Assembly: GCA_031264605.1 (NCBI GenBank)
Contig: JAISDQ010000056.1
Coordinates: forward strand, 1-29,878
Reading direction: 5' to 3'
Source of the DNA: Synergistaceae bacterium
GTDB taxonomy: Bacteria; Synergistota; Synergistia; Synergistales; Synergistaceae
DNA length: 29,878 bases
Shown here one piece after another: positions 7,306 to 15,793 of the stretch; the first letter of the stretch is position 1, and each line of letters opens with the position of its first letter. The notes below the pieces were generated by a model, which did no database searches, was not told the DNA's origin, and saw nothing but the letters and a program-made list of their open reading frames with translations. The translations under genes were made by a program, and so were the position numbers.

Positions 7306-8379
7306 ATGGCGGTGGGCGTCAAGGCTCATGTACTCTACAGCCAGCTTCTGGCGGACGACGACTATTGGGACTTGCTCTCGAGCGATACGGTCACCGAGAT
7401 AAAACAGAAATTGGAAACTACCGCGTACGGGGAATTTTTCGAGACTCTTCCCGCCGAAACGCACAGGCACGATCTCGAATCGGCCATCCATACCGTGCTG
7501 CTCGCCCAGGCGGAGAGTTTTCTCTTTCACATGTCGAGCCCCCGCGATAAATTTTTCAAAACCCTGATGTACCAATACGAAGCGGACGACCTCAAGAGCG
7601 TTTTCCGCCACATCGCCTCCGGACGGACGGACAGGGAAAATCTGAGACGAAGGCTCAACGCGTCGAAACATTCGATGGTCTCGTACGACAATATGCTCTC
7701 CGCGAGGGATTTCTCGGAAGTCTCGGATGTCATCAGGAATACCCCTTACTCCAGAAGCCTGGAGGAGTCTCTGCGGCGTCTGCATTCAGGTGAGGAACGC
7801 AGTATGTTCCCTCTCGAAATGGCCCTCGATATGTTCGTGGAGTCGTCGCAGATCAAAGCGTTGAAAAAACTCGAACCGGACGAACGGAACAGGCTTCTGC
7901 CCATATTTGGGGTCAGGGTTGACCTGAACAACATCTATATACTGTACAGGGCTCTCGTGTATTACAGCCTGACGCCGGAAGAAACGCTGAACAGGCTTCT
8001 GCCGTCGAGATACCGGGTTACGATGCCCGTATTGCGCGAACTCGTGCGCGCCGAGTCGAGTTCGCGGCTGACGGAGATGCTGAAGGACAGATTCCCGGCA
8101 TACGCGGAACTCATATCCTCCGCGCTCGACGATAAAAATCCCGAACTCGCCCTCGAGAGCAAAATAAGAAGATACGTGTACACCCAGGCAAAACATGTTT
8201 TCGATAACGGCCCTCCGGGTTTTCACACGGCGGTGAGTTATTATATATTGAAGCAATTTGAGATAACCGACCTGACAAGAATCATAGAATACGTCCGTTA
8301 CGCTCATGACAGGCGCAGCGCGGCCGCTTATCTCACAAAACCTATCACCGTTACGGGAGGTGAACAGGAATGGCAGTAA
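7306..8379 (+). CDS. atpC: V-type ATP synthase subunit C
   Basis: Subunit C (AC39/vacuolar d family) is the funnel-shaped socket linking the central shaft (D-F) to the K ring. The 357-residue product fits the family (about 330-360). The start 'MAVGVKAHVLYSQLL' matches the usual 'YAYxNARVRALxSxLL' N terminus. ATG 7306 has GAGGGG 5 nt upstream; an in-frame TTG at 7279 would add nine residues and is less likely. Family-like features are three similar helical repeats, 'YQYEADDLKSVFRHIASG' (about 90-107) and 'DLNNIYILYRAL' (about 205-216) with the conserved D.xN.x pattern. It overlaps the start of subunit I by 10 nt, so translation is probably coupled. Confidence 0.92.
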   Translation: MAVGVKAHVLYSQLLADDDYWDLLSSDTVTEIKQKLETTAYGEFFETLPAETHRHDLESAIHTVLLAQAESFLFHMSSPRDKFFKTLMYQYEADDLKSVFRHIASGRTDRENLRRRLNASKHSMVSYDNMLSARDFSEVSDVIRNTPYSRSLEESLRRLHSGEERSMFPLEMALDMFVESSQIKALKKLEPDERNRLLPIFGVRVDLNNIYILYRALVYYSLTPEETLNRLLPSRYRVTMPVLRELVRAESSSRLTEMLKDRFPAYAELISSALDDKNPELALESKIRRYVYTQAKHVFDNGPPGFHTAVSYYILKQFEITDLTRIIEYVRYAHDRRSAAAYLTKPITVTGGEQEWQ

Positions 8380-10319
8380 TGAAAATGGTCGCTGTGACCA
8401 TGGTCGGGCCGCACGAGGAAATGGAACCGGTCGCGAGGCAGATGGTACTTTCGGGAGGGTTTCAGCCTCTGCCGCTCGATTTTTTGATAAACGACCGGAA
8501 TCTGCGCTCCAAGATAACGACGGAGAGCGAAAATCCGTACGACGAGCTTTTGAACAAGATGTCGGCCGTATGGAAAGCGGCGGGAGAAAACGTTCCCGAC
8601 CCCGAACCGACGCCGTTCGACTCGGGATTCAGCTTCCACAAGGCGCGGCGTCTCGTGGATGAAACGGCCGGCCAACTGGAGGAATGGAACAAGCGCAGGG
8701 AGACCCTGACGGAGGAACTCGAACAGCTCGAGGCGACCAAAGTATACGTCCAGGCGCTCACGGCGCTGAAAATGAAACCGCGCGAGATGTCGGAGACCCA
8801 ATTTGCGGTCGTGTATTTCGGCCGGATGTCGGAGGACAGTTTCAACCGGCTGGAGGAGACGACGCTCGACGCGCCCTTGTTGGCCATCGAATTGTCGCGC
8901 GCGAACGGCAACGCGTGGGTCTTGATATTTACCGTTCTCGGTTACAGGGACGGAGCCCGGAAGATTTTGGACGCGGTGTATTTCAAGGAGTATTCGCTTG
9001 CCGAAATATCGAACCGCATGTCGGAAGACGATCCTCTGGGGCAGGTTGAGTACGGCATCGACTCTCACAAAAGCTCGATCAAGGGCCTGGAGGACGCGGC
9101 TTCCAACGTTCTGAAGGAGCGCAGGGCGGAATTCGAGAATCTTTACTCCAGGCTGTATACGATGCAGAGAGTTTACGACCTGTGCAAAGGCCGCGGCGAA
9201 ATAGGCGGCATGTACGTCCTTTCGGGCTGGATACCGGAGGACACGTTCGCGAAGATAAAGGAAAAAATCGAACGCGACGCCCCGAGGACGTCCATAACGG
9301 TCGAGCAGGTCAAAAACATCGCGACTTCCGGGGTGCGCATACCGACCATGCTCCGAAACAACAGGGTGGTGCGCGCTTTTCAGGACGTGGTGGCCCTTTA
9401 CAGCGTGCCGTCATACGGGGAAGTGGATCCGTCGCCCTTCGTCGCGCTCACGTTCATACTCTTTTTCGGGTTCATGTTCGGGGACGCGGGGCACGGCGTG
9501 CTTCTGTGGCTTGGCGCGACGTACCTGGGCAAAAAGAAGATCCTCAACGCGTCCCTGGCGTATGTGATGAAGTGCGCGTCGTGCAGCTCGGTAGTGTTCG
9601 GCCTTCTTTACGGCAGCGTCATGGGCGTGGAGGGAGTTTTGCCCGCGCTGTGGCTCTCCCCGATGCGCTCTCCCGGCAAATTGTTCAGCGTCGCCATAGT
9701 TTGCGGGATTGTCATGATAAGCGTCGGAATGATACTCAACATGGTCGTCAGGTACCGCGAACGCGATTTCGGGCGGCTGCTGTTCGACGGACAGGGACTC
9801 GCCGGGCTCTTCGTCTATTGGGGGGCGGCCATAGGCATATTCGTCGGCGTTTCCGGCGAACAGACGCCGTTCCCGCTGTCGTGGCTGTGGTACGTCATAG
9901 CGGCTGTTCTGCTGCTCACGCTGTTCCGGGACACTCTGGCGCGCAGCATCCTGCATCAGCATGTGGAACAGGAGGGCAAGGCCCTCCAGATGTTCGAGGT
10001 GCTGCACAATCTGATGAACTATTTCACGAACACCGCTTCTTTCGTGAGGCTCGCGGCGTTCGCCTTGACCCACGTCGCCATGTCCTTCGCGGTCATGACG
10101 ATTTCCGATATGCTGGGAAATTTGCCCGGAGGGATGCTTTTAAGGGTATTGATGCTCATATTGGGAAATATCTTCATCGTGGGAGTGGAGAGCCTGATAG
10201 TCTTTATCCAGGTGCTCCGGCTCGAGTATTACGAGTTCTTCGGGAAGTTCTACAGGGGCGGGGGGAACGTGTTCAAGCCGGTCACATGGCGTAAAGACCG
10301 GTCTTTGCTGAAGTCGTGA
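8370..10319 (+). CDS. atpI: V-type ATP synthase subunit I (a subunit)
   Basis: The membrane stator that forms the two ion half-channels against the K ring. The 649 residues split into a soluble, coiled-coil-rich N-terminal half (about 1-345) that binds the peripheral stalks and a C-terminal half with about eight membrane helices. The hallmark FFGFMFGDAGHG is at 365-376. Arg560 in 'SFVRLAAFALTH' corresponds to the essential channel arginine of the a/I subunit, and His568 follows in the same helix. The ATG at 8370 is 6 nt after GGAGGTGA and lies inside the end of subunit C. The length matches bacterial NtpI (about 650). Confidence 0.96.
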   Translation: MAVMKMVAVTMVGPHEEMEPVARQMVLSGGFQPLPLDFLINDRNLRSKITTESENPYDELLNKMSAVWKAAGENVPDPEPTPFDSGFSFHKARRLVDETAGQLEEWNKRRETLTEELEQLEATKVYVQALTALKMKPREMSETQFAVVYFGRMSEDSFNRLEETTLDAPLLAIELSRANGNAWVLIFTVLGYRDGARKILDAVYFKEYSLAEISNRMSEDDPLGQVEYGIDSHKSSIKGLEDAASNVLKERRAEFENLYSRLYTMQRVYDLCKGRGEIGGMYVLSGWIPEDTFAKIKEKIERDAPRTSITVEQVKNIATSGVRIPTMLRNNRVVRAFQDVVALYSVPSYGEVDPSPFVALTFILFFGFMFGDAGHGVLLWLGATYLGKKKILNASLAYVMKCASCSSVVFGLLYGSVMGVEGVLPALWLSPMRSPGKLFSVAIVCGIVMISVGMILNMVVRYRERDFGRLLFDGQGLAGLFVYWGAAIGIFVGVSGEQTPFPLSWLWYVIAAVLLLTLFRDTLARSILHQHVEQEGKALQMFEVLHNLMNYFTNTASFVRLAAFALTHVAMSFAVMTISDMLGNLPGGMLLRVLMLILGNIFIVGVESLIVFIQVLRLEYYEFFGKFYRGGGNVFKPVTWRKDRSLLKS

Positions 10320-10374
10320 GCGACTCAAAAAACTGGCTCGTCTATAAATTTAACTAACAAGAGGTGAAGTTGGT

Positions 10375-10824
10375 ATGTTTGGATTGATATTGAGCTGTGT
10401 CGCAGTATTTGGCACCATAACCGCCGGAATCGCGATGCGCAGGGCCGGCTTCAGGGGATCGAAAAGAATGTTGGCCTGCGTCATGGCCCTTTCCTTCGGT
10501 ATACTGCTCCTGGGCGCCGCCTCTAATCTGGCCGCGGCCGTACCGGCGGCGTCGGCCGCCGACTCGGACGCCGGTGAATCCGAGGCCAAAGTGGCGACCT
10601 CGGACGCCGGATACGGTATGGGTTTCATAGGAATGGCTCTCGCGACCGGCCTAGCGTGCATCGGCGCCGGAATAGCGGTGGGAAGCGTCGGTTCGGCCGC
10701 TATCGGCCTCGTCGGCGAACAGCCCGGCGCTATCGGAACTACGTTGATATACGTCGGCCTGGCTGAGGGCGTCGCTATATACGGCATAGTGATTTCGATG
10801 CTCATTTTCAGCAAGTTGGCGTGA
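10375..10824 (+). CDS. atpK: V-type ATP synthase subunit K (proteolipid ring)
   Basis: The rotor-ring proteolipid. The 149 residues hold four hydrophobic segments, but only the C-terminal hairpin (about 82-146) looks like the proteolipid core: Gly-rich 'GAGIAVGSVGSAAIG', polar loop 'GEQPGAIG', and the ion-binding carboxylate Glu131 in 'LAEGVAIYG'. The N-terminal pair of helices (about 2-22 and 31-56) lacks a carboxylate and is joined by an Ala/Asp/Ser/Glu-rich linker (about 57-80), unlike the duplicated hairpins of Enterococcus NtpK. The linker could contain a signal-peptidase site ('AASAAD'). AGAGGTG lies 8 nt before the ATG. A 55-nt gap from subunit I is the widest between H and B. Confidence 0.92.
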   Translation: MFGLILSCVAVFGTITAGIAMRRAGFRGSKRMLACVMALSFGILLLGAASNLAAAVPAASAADSDAGESEAKVATSDAGYGMGFIGMALATGLACIGAGIAVGSVGSAAIGLVGEQPGAIGTTLIYVGLAEGVAIYGIVISMLIFSKLA

Positions 10825-10837
10825 TTGGAGGCCGGCC

Positions 10838-11149
10838 GTGAAAGCGTTCCTCATCAGCGACAATCACGATACGCTTGTCGGGGTGAGACTCGCCGGCATC
10901 GAAGGCGTGGTCGCGCACGGTTATGAGGAAGCGTCGGAAGCCATGGCTTCGGCGCTCAAAAGACGGGATGTGGCGATACTCGCCGTCACCGAAAAAATAT
11001 CCGAACTGCTGCCGGAAACGATACAGCGCCTCAGGGAACAGGGAGAACTGCCGATTGTCATCGAGATACCCGACAGGCACGGCACGAAACGCAGTCCCGA
11101 CTTCCTCACCAGATACGTGCGGGACGCGATTGGGGTGAAAATGGAATGA
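10838..11149 (+). CDS. atpF: V-type ATP synthase subunit F
   Basis: A small (103 aa) alpha/beta protein that caps and regulates the central shaft with subunit D. The family start 'KAFLISDNHDTLVGVRLAGIEG' is clear, with its 'I(G/S)D.dt..GFrLaGi' pattern, and 'RDVAILAVTEKISELL' matches the typical 'diaiilite.ia..i' strand-helix. The C terminus 'IVIEIPDRHG' matches 'Pvi.eIP...g'. The GTG start at 10838 has GGAGG 6 nt upstream. The stop overlaps the atpE start (ATGA), so F and E are translationally coupled. Confidence 0.93.
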   Translation: MKAFLISDNHDTLVGVRLAGIEGVVAHGYEEASEAMASALKRRDVAILAVTEKISELLPETIQRLREQGELPIVIEIPDRHGTKRSPDFLTRYVRDAIGVKME

Positions 11150-11775
11150 ACGAGGTCTCTAACGAAAAAATTTCGGCTCTGCAAAAGATAATATTGGAGC
11201 AGGCCAACCAACAGCGGGAAGCGCTGGCGTCGGACGCGCGAAAAGACGCGGACGCGTGGCTTTCGAGGGAAATGGCGAAACTGGAGCGCGAGACGAACGC
11301 TGTGCTGGAGGATGCCAAATCGAGGGCCGAGGACATTCACAGGCGTCAGATACTCTCGGCGGAGAGGGAAAAATCCACGGAAATGTTAAGACAGCAGAAC
11401 AGGCTGCTGGGAGAAGCTCTGAAGAAATTTCAGGACGGCCTCGTGCGCCTGAGGGACCGCGGCGACTACGACGCGATCCTGACCGGCCTCGCGTCGGAAG
11501 CGATACGCTCTCTGACCGGGGAACCCGGAGGAGAACAGGGGACGTTCAAACTGAGGCTCGCGTCGCTCGACGCCTCCCGGGGAGAGAAGGTGGCCGGAGC
11601 CGTCTCGAAGAAAAACCCGCGCTCCAAAATGGTTTTCGAGCATGACCCCGCCCCCATAATCGGCGGCTGCTGGGTGATCAGCGAGGATGGACGCCGGCAG
11701 ATAAACGCGGATTGGCAGTCGCGCACGCAGGAGATGGCCGACGTCATCGCCGACCGGCTTCTGTCTCTTCTTTAA
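11146..11775 (+). CDS. atpE: V-type ATP synthase subunit E
   Basis: Peripheral-stalk subunit E, 209 residues, pairing with H(G). The first about 100 residues form a long charged helix with Ala-rich heptads ('RKDADAWLSREMAKLERE'), and the C-terminal domain is alpha/beta, ending in 'IGGCWVISEDGRRQINADW'. That ending matches the family pattern 'GGvvv...dG...vdntle.RL', a strong marker. The start overlaps the stop of subunit F by 4 nt. Bacterial and archaeal E proteins are usually about 185-210 residues, so this is full length. Confidence 0.92.
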   Translation: MNEVSNEKISALQKIILEQANQQREALASDARKDADAWLSREMAKLERETNAVLEDAKSRAEDIHRRQILSAEREKSTEMLRQQNRLLGEALKKFQDGLVRLRDRGDYDAILTGLASEAIRSLTGEPGGEQGTFKLRLASLDASRGEKVAGAVSKKNPRSKMVFEHDPAPIIGGCWVISEDGRRQINADWQSRTQEMADVIADRLLSLL

Positions 11776-11789
11776 GGGGGGAGCCGGGT

Positions 11790-13571
11790 TTGAACAGAGT
11801 CGGTTACGTTTCGATGATAAACGGTCCCGTCATACGCGCGACGGGAATGAAGGATTTCGGAATGCGCGAGATGGTGCACGTCGGGAAATTGCGCCTCTTG
11901 GGCGAGATAATCCGCATGGACGGGGACGAGGCCACCGTGCAGATATACGAGGAAACGCAGGGAATGAAGGTGGGCGAGGTAATAGAAGGTTCCGGCGAAG
12001 CCCTGTCGGTATCGCTCGGCCCCGGCCTCATCGGAGGTTTCTTCGACGGCATAGGACGCCCGCTTTCCGCCCTCCTTGAAAAAGAGGGCCGGTACATAAC
12101 GCCCGGCATCGAGACGCCGATGATATCGCCGGATAAAATGTGGGACTTCACTCCGGCGGCTGGCATCGGGGACATGGTCTCGTCGGGAACTCTCCTGGGC
12201 ACGGTGCAGGAGACAAGTTTACTGTTGCACCGCATAATCTGCCCGCCGGACGTCGAGGGGGAAATCGTCTGGATAACGCCGCAGGCGAAGGTATCGAGCG
12301 GCGGTATGGTCGCTAAAGTGAAAAACGCGCTTGGCCGCGCGATCGATGTACCTATGACCCAGCGGTGGCCGGTGCGCTTGCCGAGGCCATACCGGGACAG
12401 ACTGCGCCCAAACGAACCCCTGGTAACGGGACAGCGCGTGATAGACGGGCTGTTTCCGCTCGCCAAGGGCGGCACGGCGGCGATACCGGGCGGTTTCGGA
12501 ACCGGCAAGACCGTCACTCAGCACCAGTTGGCGAAATGGAGCGAGGCTCAGGTCGTCGTTTATATAGGATGCGGCGAGCGCGGCAACGAGATGACCGACG
12601 TTCTGGAACAGTTTCCCGTATTGGAGGATCCCCGCTCCGGACGTCCCCTCATGGAGCGCACCATCCTCATAGCCAATACGTCCAACATGCCGGTCGCGGC
12701 AAGGGAAGCGTCGATATATACCGGCATAACCATAGCCGAATATTTCCGCGACATGGGTTACGACGTGGCGCTGATGGCGGATTCGACCAGCCGTTGGGCG
12801 GAAGCTCTGCGCGAGATATCAGGACGCCTGGAAGAAATTCCGGCGGAAGAGGGATTCCCGGCTTACCTGCCGTCGCGGCTGGCGGAATTTTACGAACGCG
12901 CCGGGCGCGCGGTCACCCAATCCGGCGAAAACGGCAGCGTGTCGATAATAGGCGCCGTCTCCCCGCCCGGAGGGGACTTCACGGAGCCTGTGACACGGCA
13001 TACCAAGCGCTTTATCAGATGTTTCTGGGGACTCGACAAGAACCTCGCGAACGCGAGGCATTTCCCGGCGATATCATGGACCGAATCGTACAGCGAGTAC
13101 GCCGGCGAGGTCGAAAACTGGTTCCAGGCAAACGTGGATCCGCGATGGGGCGAACTCAGGGAAAAGGCGCGAGCCATCCTCCTGGAGGATGAGAAAATCC
13201 AGCAGGTGATAAGGCTGGTGGGCGAGGACGTGCTCCCCGACGACCAGAGACTCGTGAACTATACCGCGTTCCTCGTTAAAAACGGTTATCTGCAGCAGGC
13301 GGCTTTCGGCGCGGATTCGTATTCCCCGCCGGAGAAGGGTTTTGCCATACTCGAGATGATACTGCATTTCTACGACAGGGGGCTCGAACTGGTCAAACAG
13401 GGCGTGCCGATATCGCTGATAAAGGGCAGCGACGCGGTGGAGGACATCACTCATTTGAAAGAATTCGCCGCCGACGAAAAATCGTCCTTCGAACGGGCCA
13501 GGAAAAAGCTGGATAATCACCTCAACAGGGTCGGGGTCGAACGTACCCGCGAAGAGGGGGGCGCGAAATAA
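11790..13571 (+). CDS. atpA: V-type ATP synthase catalytic subunit A
   Basis: Catalytic subunit of the A3B3 head. Start is TTG 11790, 6 nt after AAGGGGGGAG (11774-11783), giving 593 residues that begin 'NRVGYVSMINGPVIRA', exactly the family N terminus. An upstream ATG at 11712 lies inside atpE and is rejected. Walker A GGFGTGKT is at 234-241. 'GERGNEMTDVLEQFP', 'ADSTSRWAEALREISGRLEE' and 'SPPGGDFTEPVT' follow in the right order and carry the catalytic Glu/Arg environment. The A-specific insertion domain lies between about 115 and 190. Its last base is shared with the atpB start (TAATG). Confidence 0.98.
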   Translation: MNRVGYVSMINGPVIRATGMKDFGMREMVHVGKLRLLGEIIRMDGDEATVQIYEETQGMKVGEVIEGSGEALSVSLGPGLIGGFFDGIGRPLSALLEKEGRYITPGIETPMISPDKMWDFTPAAGIGDMVSSGTLLGTVQETSLLLHRIICPPDVEGEIVWITPQAKVSSGGMVAKVKNALGRAIDVPMTQRWPVRLPRPYRDRLRPNEPLVTGQRVIDGLFPLAKGGTAAIPGGFGTGKTVTQHQLAKWSEAQVVVYIGCGERGNEMTDVLEQFPVLEDPRSGRPLMERTILIANTSNMPVAAREASIYTGITIAEYFRDMGYDVALMADSTSRWAEALREISGRLEEIPAEEGFPAYLPSRLAEFYERAGRAVTQSGENGSVSIIGAVSPPGGDFTEPVTRHTKRFIRCFWGLDKNLANARHFPAISWTESYSEYAGEVENWFQANVDPRWGELREKARAILLEDEKIQQVIRLVGEDVLPDDQRLVNYTAFLVKNGYLQQAAFGADSYSPPEKGFAILEMILHFYDRGLELVKQGVPISLIKGSDAVEDITHLKEFAADEKSSFERARKKLDNHLNRVGVERTREEGGAK

Positions 13572-14950
13572 TGCCGCAGGCAGAGTACATCGGAATATCG
13601 CAGGTGACGGGCCCATTTATACTGCTGGAGAATATCGGCCGCGACGCTTTCTACGGAGAATTGGCCGACGTGCGTACGCCGGGCGGAAAAATCCGCCGGG
13701 GGAGAATAGTCTCGCTCTCCGATAAAGCGGCGTTGGTGCAGGTGTTCTCGGGCACCGACGGTCTCGTTCCCGAAAACACGCGGGTGAAGCTTCTCGGGCG
13801 CACCTTGCAGGTTCAGCTCGCCCCGTCCATAGTCGGACGCGTCTTCAACGGCCTGGGGGAGCCGATAGACGGATGCGGCCCGGTTTTCGGGGGACGCCGC
13901 GTCGATTGCAACGGAATGCCGCTGAATCCCATGGCGCGGCAGTATCCCAGGGATTTCATACACACCGGCATATCCTCGATAGACACGCTTACCACGCTGA
14001 TAAGGGGACAGAAACTGCCTATTTTCTCGGGCAACGGCCTTCCTCATAACCAGCTCGCCGTTCAGATAGCGACACAGGCCCGGCTCATGGGCGCGGAGAA
14101 CTTCGCGGTGGTCTTTGCCGGAATAGGCATAAAACACGACGACGCGGAGTTCCTGACGAGGGAATTGTCCGAAAGGGGCCGCACCAATAACGTCGTGACG
14201 TACCTCAACCTGGCCGACGACCCGGTTGTGGAGCGCATCGCCACGCCAAGGATGGCGCTTTCGGCCGCTGAGTACATGGCCTATGACCTGGGGCTTCACG
14301 TCCTGGTGATAATAACGGACATGACGAGCTATTGCGAGGCCGTCCGCGAACTCGGCGTAGCGGCCGGCGAAGTGCCGAGCCGCAAGGGGTATCCGGCGTA
14401 TCTTTACAGCGATCTGGCCTCCCTTTACGAACGCGCCGGAGTGGTACGTGGATGCGGCGGCAGCGTGACGCAGCTTCCGATACTCACGATGCCCAACGAC
14501 GACATCACGCACCCGATACCCGACCTCACCGGATTCATCACGGAAGGTCAGATAGTGCTCTCGCGCGACCTCGACGGCAAGGGCATATATCCGCCCATCG
14601 ACGTGCTTACGAGCCTGTCGAGGCTCATGAAGGACGGAATCGGCAAGGGGTTCACCAGGGACGACCATCCGAATCTGTCGAGCCAGCTTTTCGCGTCGTA
14701 CAGCCATGTTCAGGATGTGCGTTCGCTTGCCGGGGTGGTGGGAGAGGATGAACTCTCCAAGCCGGACAGACAGTCCCTGGCCTTCGGCGAGTTGTTCGAG
14801 AACAAATTCCTCAGGCAGGAGAAAGACGAAGATCGCGAGATAGGGCATTCGTTCGACATGGCGTGGGATATTCTTTCCACGCTGCCAAGAGGCGAACTCA
14901 CGAGGGTGTCGCTAGACGAGATAAAGGTCCACATAAAGACGGACAAGTGA
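13571..14950 (+). CDS. atpB: V-type ATP synthase subunit B (regulatory)
   Basis: Non-catalytic partner of A in the hexameric head; 459 residues, family length. The P-loop is replaced by FSGNGLPHN (152-160), the usual B-subunit signature. 'VVFAGIGIKHDDAEFL', 'ADDPVVERIATPRMALSAAEY', 'ITDMTSYCEAVRELG' and 'GSVTQLPILTMPNDDITHPIPDLTG' are all present. The C terminus holds a helical domain like that contacting the D shaft. The start shares a base with the end of atpA. In many operons D follows B; here the next gene is the zinc-ribbon protein. Confidence 0.98.
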   Translation: MPQAEYIGISQVTGPFILLENIGRDAFYGELADVRTPGGKIRRGRIVSLSDKAALVQVFSGTDGLVPENTRVKLLGRTLQVQLAPSIVGRVFNGLGEPIDGCGPVFGGRRVDCNGMPLNPMARQYPRDFIHTGISSIDTLTTLIRGQKLPIFSGNGLPHNQLAVQIATQARLMGAENFAVVFAGIGIKHDDAEFLTRELSERGRTNNVVTYLNLADDPVVERIATPRMALSAAEYMAYDLGLHVLVIITDMTSYCEAVRELGVAAGEVPSRKGYPAYLYSDLASLYERAGVVRGCGGSVTQLPILTMPNDDITHPIPDLTGFITEGQIVLSRDLDGKGIYPPIDVLTSLSRLMKDGIGKGFTRDDHPNLSSQLFASYSHVQDVRSLAGVVGEDELSKPDRQSLAFGELFENKFLRQEKDEDREIGHSFDMAWDILSTLPRGELTRVSLDEIKVHIKTDK

Positions 14951-15001
14951 CGGAAACGGCTCTGGATATGACGGCGCGCGCGTATCTGGGAGGTGTGAGG
15001 C

Positions 15002-15706
15002 TTGTATTGCAATAGCTGCGGGTGTCCAAGCTCCGGAGAACAGCCGGTTTGCGGGGCGTGCGGCGCGGCTGTCAGCACGGAGCCGCATATTTCCGACGTG
15101 ACCAGCGGGAACGTGGTGGTTTGCGGGGTCTGTGGCGGGACAAACATAAAAGATTCGGTATATTGCCGCGAATGCGGCCGGAGTTTGTCCGCCGTGAAAA
15201 TTTCGGTGAACGAAGCGAAGGACGATTTCGCGGAGACAACTCCCGCGATTTACGAGCCAAACCCAGCGCCCGCGGAAGTTCGCGCGCTTCCCGCCATGCC
15301 GTCGGAGCCGCTTCCGCCGGAGCCGCGAAATAGCCTGCTCGAAAAACTCGACGTGATGGAACTGGAGCTGGAGGCCAAAAAACAGGAACCCCTTCCCGAG
15401 CCGGAACGCAAGATAGAGGCCGATAAACTGGACGAGTATGAGGAGACATTGAAAAGCATAGCTTTCACGCTCGACACGCTGATAGCCGACCTGCTGAAGG
15501 CCGAGGCGCAGGAATACGCTTCGTCGGACTTGCCGCGCACAGACGGCAAAAGTTTCCCCCAAAAAAGCGCGGACGCGAAGCGCGGTCCGTTTAAAATGAG
15601 AGTAAGGAACCTCCAGGAGATAATAGTCATGGTTGCCCTGATCGCGGCCATATTCCTGGTGGGAATGACGTTCGGCCTGTGGGGCTCCTATTTCTTCGGT
15701 ATCTGA
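15002..15706 (+). CDS. Double zinc-ribbon, tail-anchored membrane protein
   Basis: A 234-residue protein of unknown function. TTG 15002 follows GGAGGTG by 6 nt. The N terminus has two CxxC...CxxC zinc ribbons: first Cys3/Cys6 with 'VCGACG', then 'CGVCGG' with 'YCRECG' (about residues 40-60), as in double zinc-ribbon domains. A Pro/Glu-rich linker (about 80-120), an acidic helical segment (about 105-165) and one C-terminal membrane helix (about 208-230, 'IIVMVALIAAIFLVGMTFG') follow, so the ribbons should face the cytoplasm with a tail anchor. It lies 51 nt after atpB on the same strand and is probably co-transcribed, but a role in V-ATPase assembly is only a guess. Confidence 0.75.
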   Translation: MYCNSCGCPSSGEQPVCGACGAAVSTEPHISDVTSGNVVVCGVCGGTNIKDSVYCRECGRSLSAVKISVNEAKDDFAETTPAIYEPNPAPAEVRALPAMPSEPLPPEPRNSLLEKLDVMELELEAKKQEPLPEPERKIEADKLDEYEETLKSIAFTLDTLIADLLKAEAQEYASSDLPRTDGKSFPQKSADAKRGPFKMRVRNLQEIIVMVALIAAIFLVGMTFGLWGSYFFGI

Positions 15707-15725
15707 ACTCAGGGCCGATACCGAA
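15695..15725 (+). other. Stem-loop at the end of the V-ATPase operon
   Basis: A perfect 9-bp inverted repeat (TTCGGTATC / GATACCGAA) with a 13-nt loop that contains the stop codon of the zinc-ribbon gene. No U-run follows, so it is not a standard terminator. A further GTATCGG (15749-15755) could pair with the right arm instead. It may protect the 3' end or act with Rho. T6 runs on both strands lie in 15741-15787 next to a weaker GGTTGAA...TTCACC dyad. Confidence 0.4.
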
Positions 15726-15793
15726 AGAGACGCGCGGCGGTAAAAAACGTATCGGTTGAATGCGGCGCGTTCACCATTGAGGTTTTTTCGCGT

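Noticed and set aside
9182..10294. 370-codon + strand frame inside atpI
   Set aside because: Arg/His-rich product in the +1-type frame of a certain V-ATPase gene.
13517..14848. 443-codon open frame antisense to atpB
   Set aside because: It mirrors the strong codon bias of the real atpB gene, has no SD and its product has no family features.
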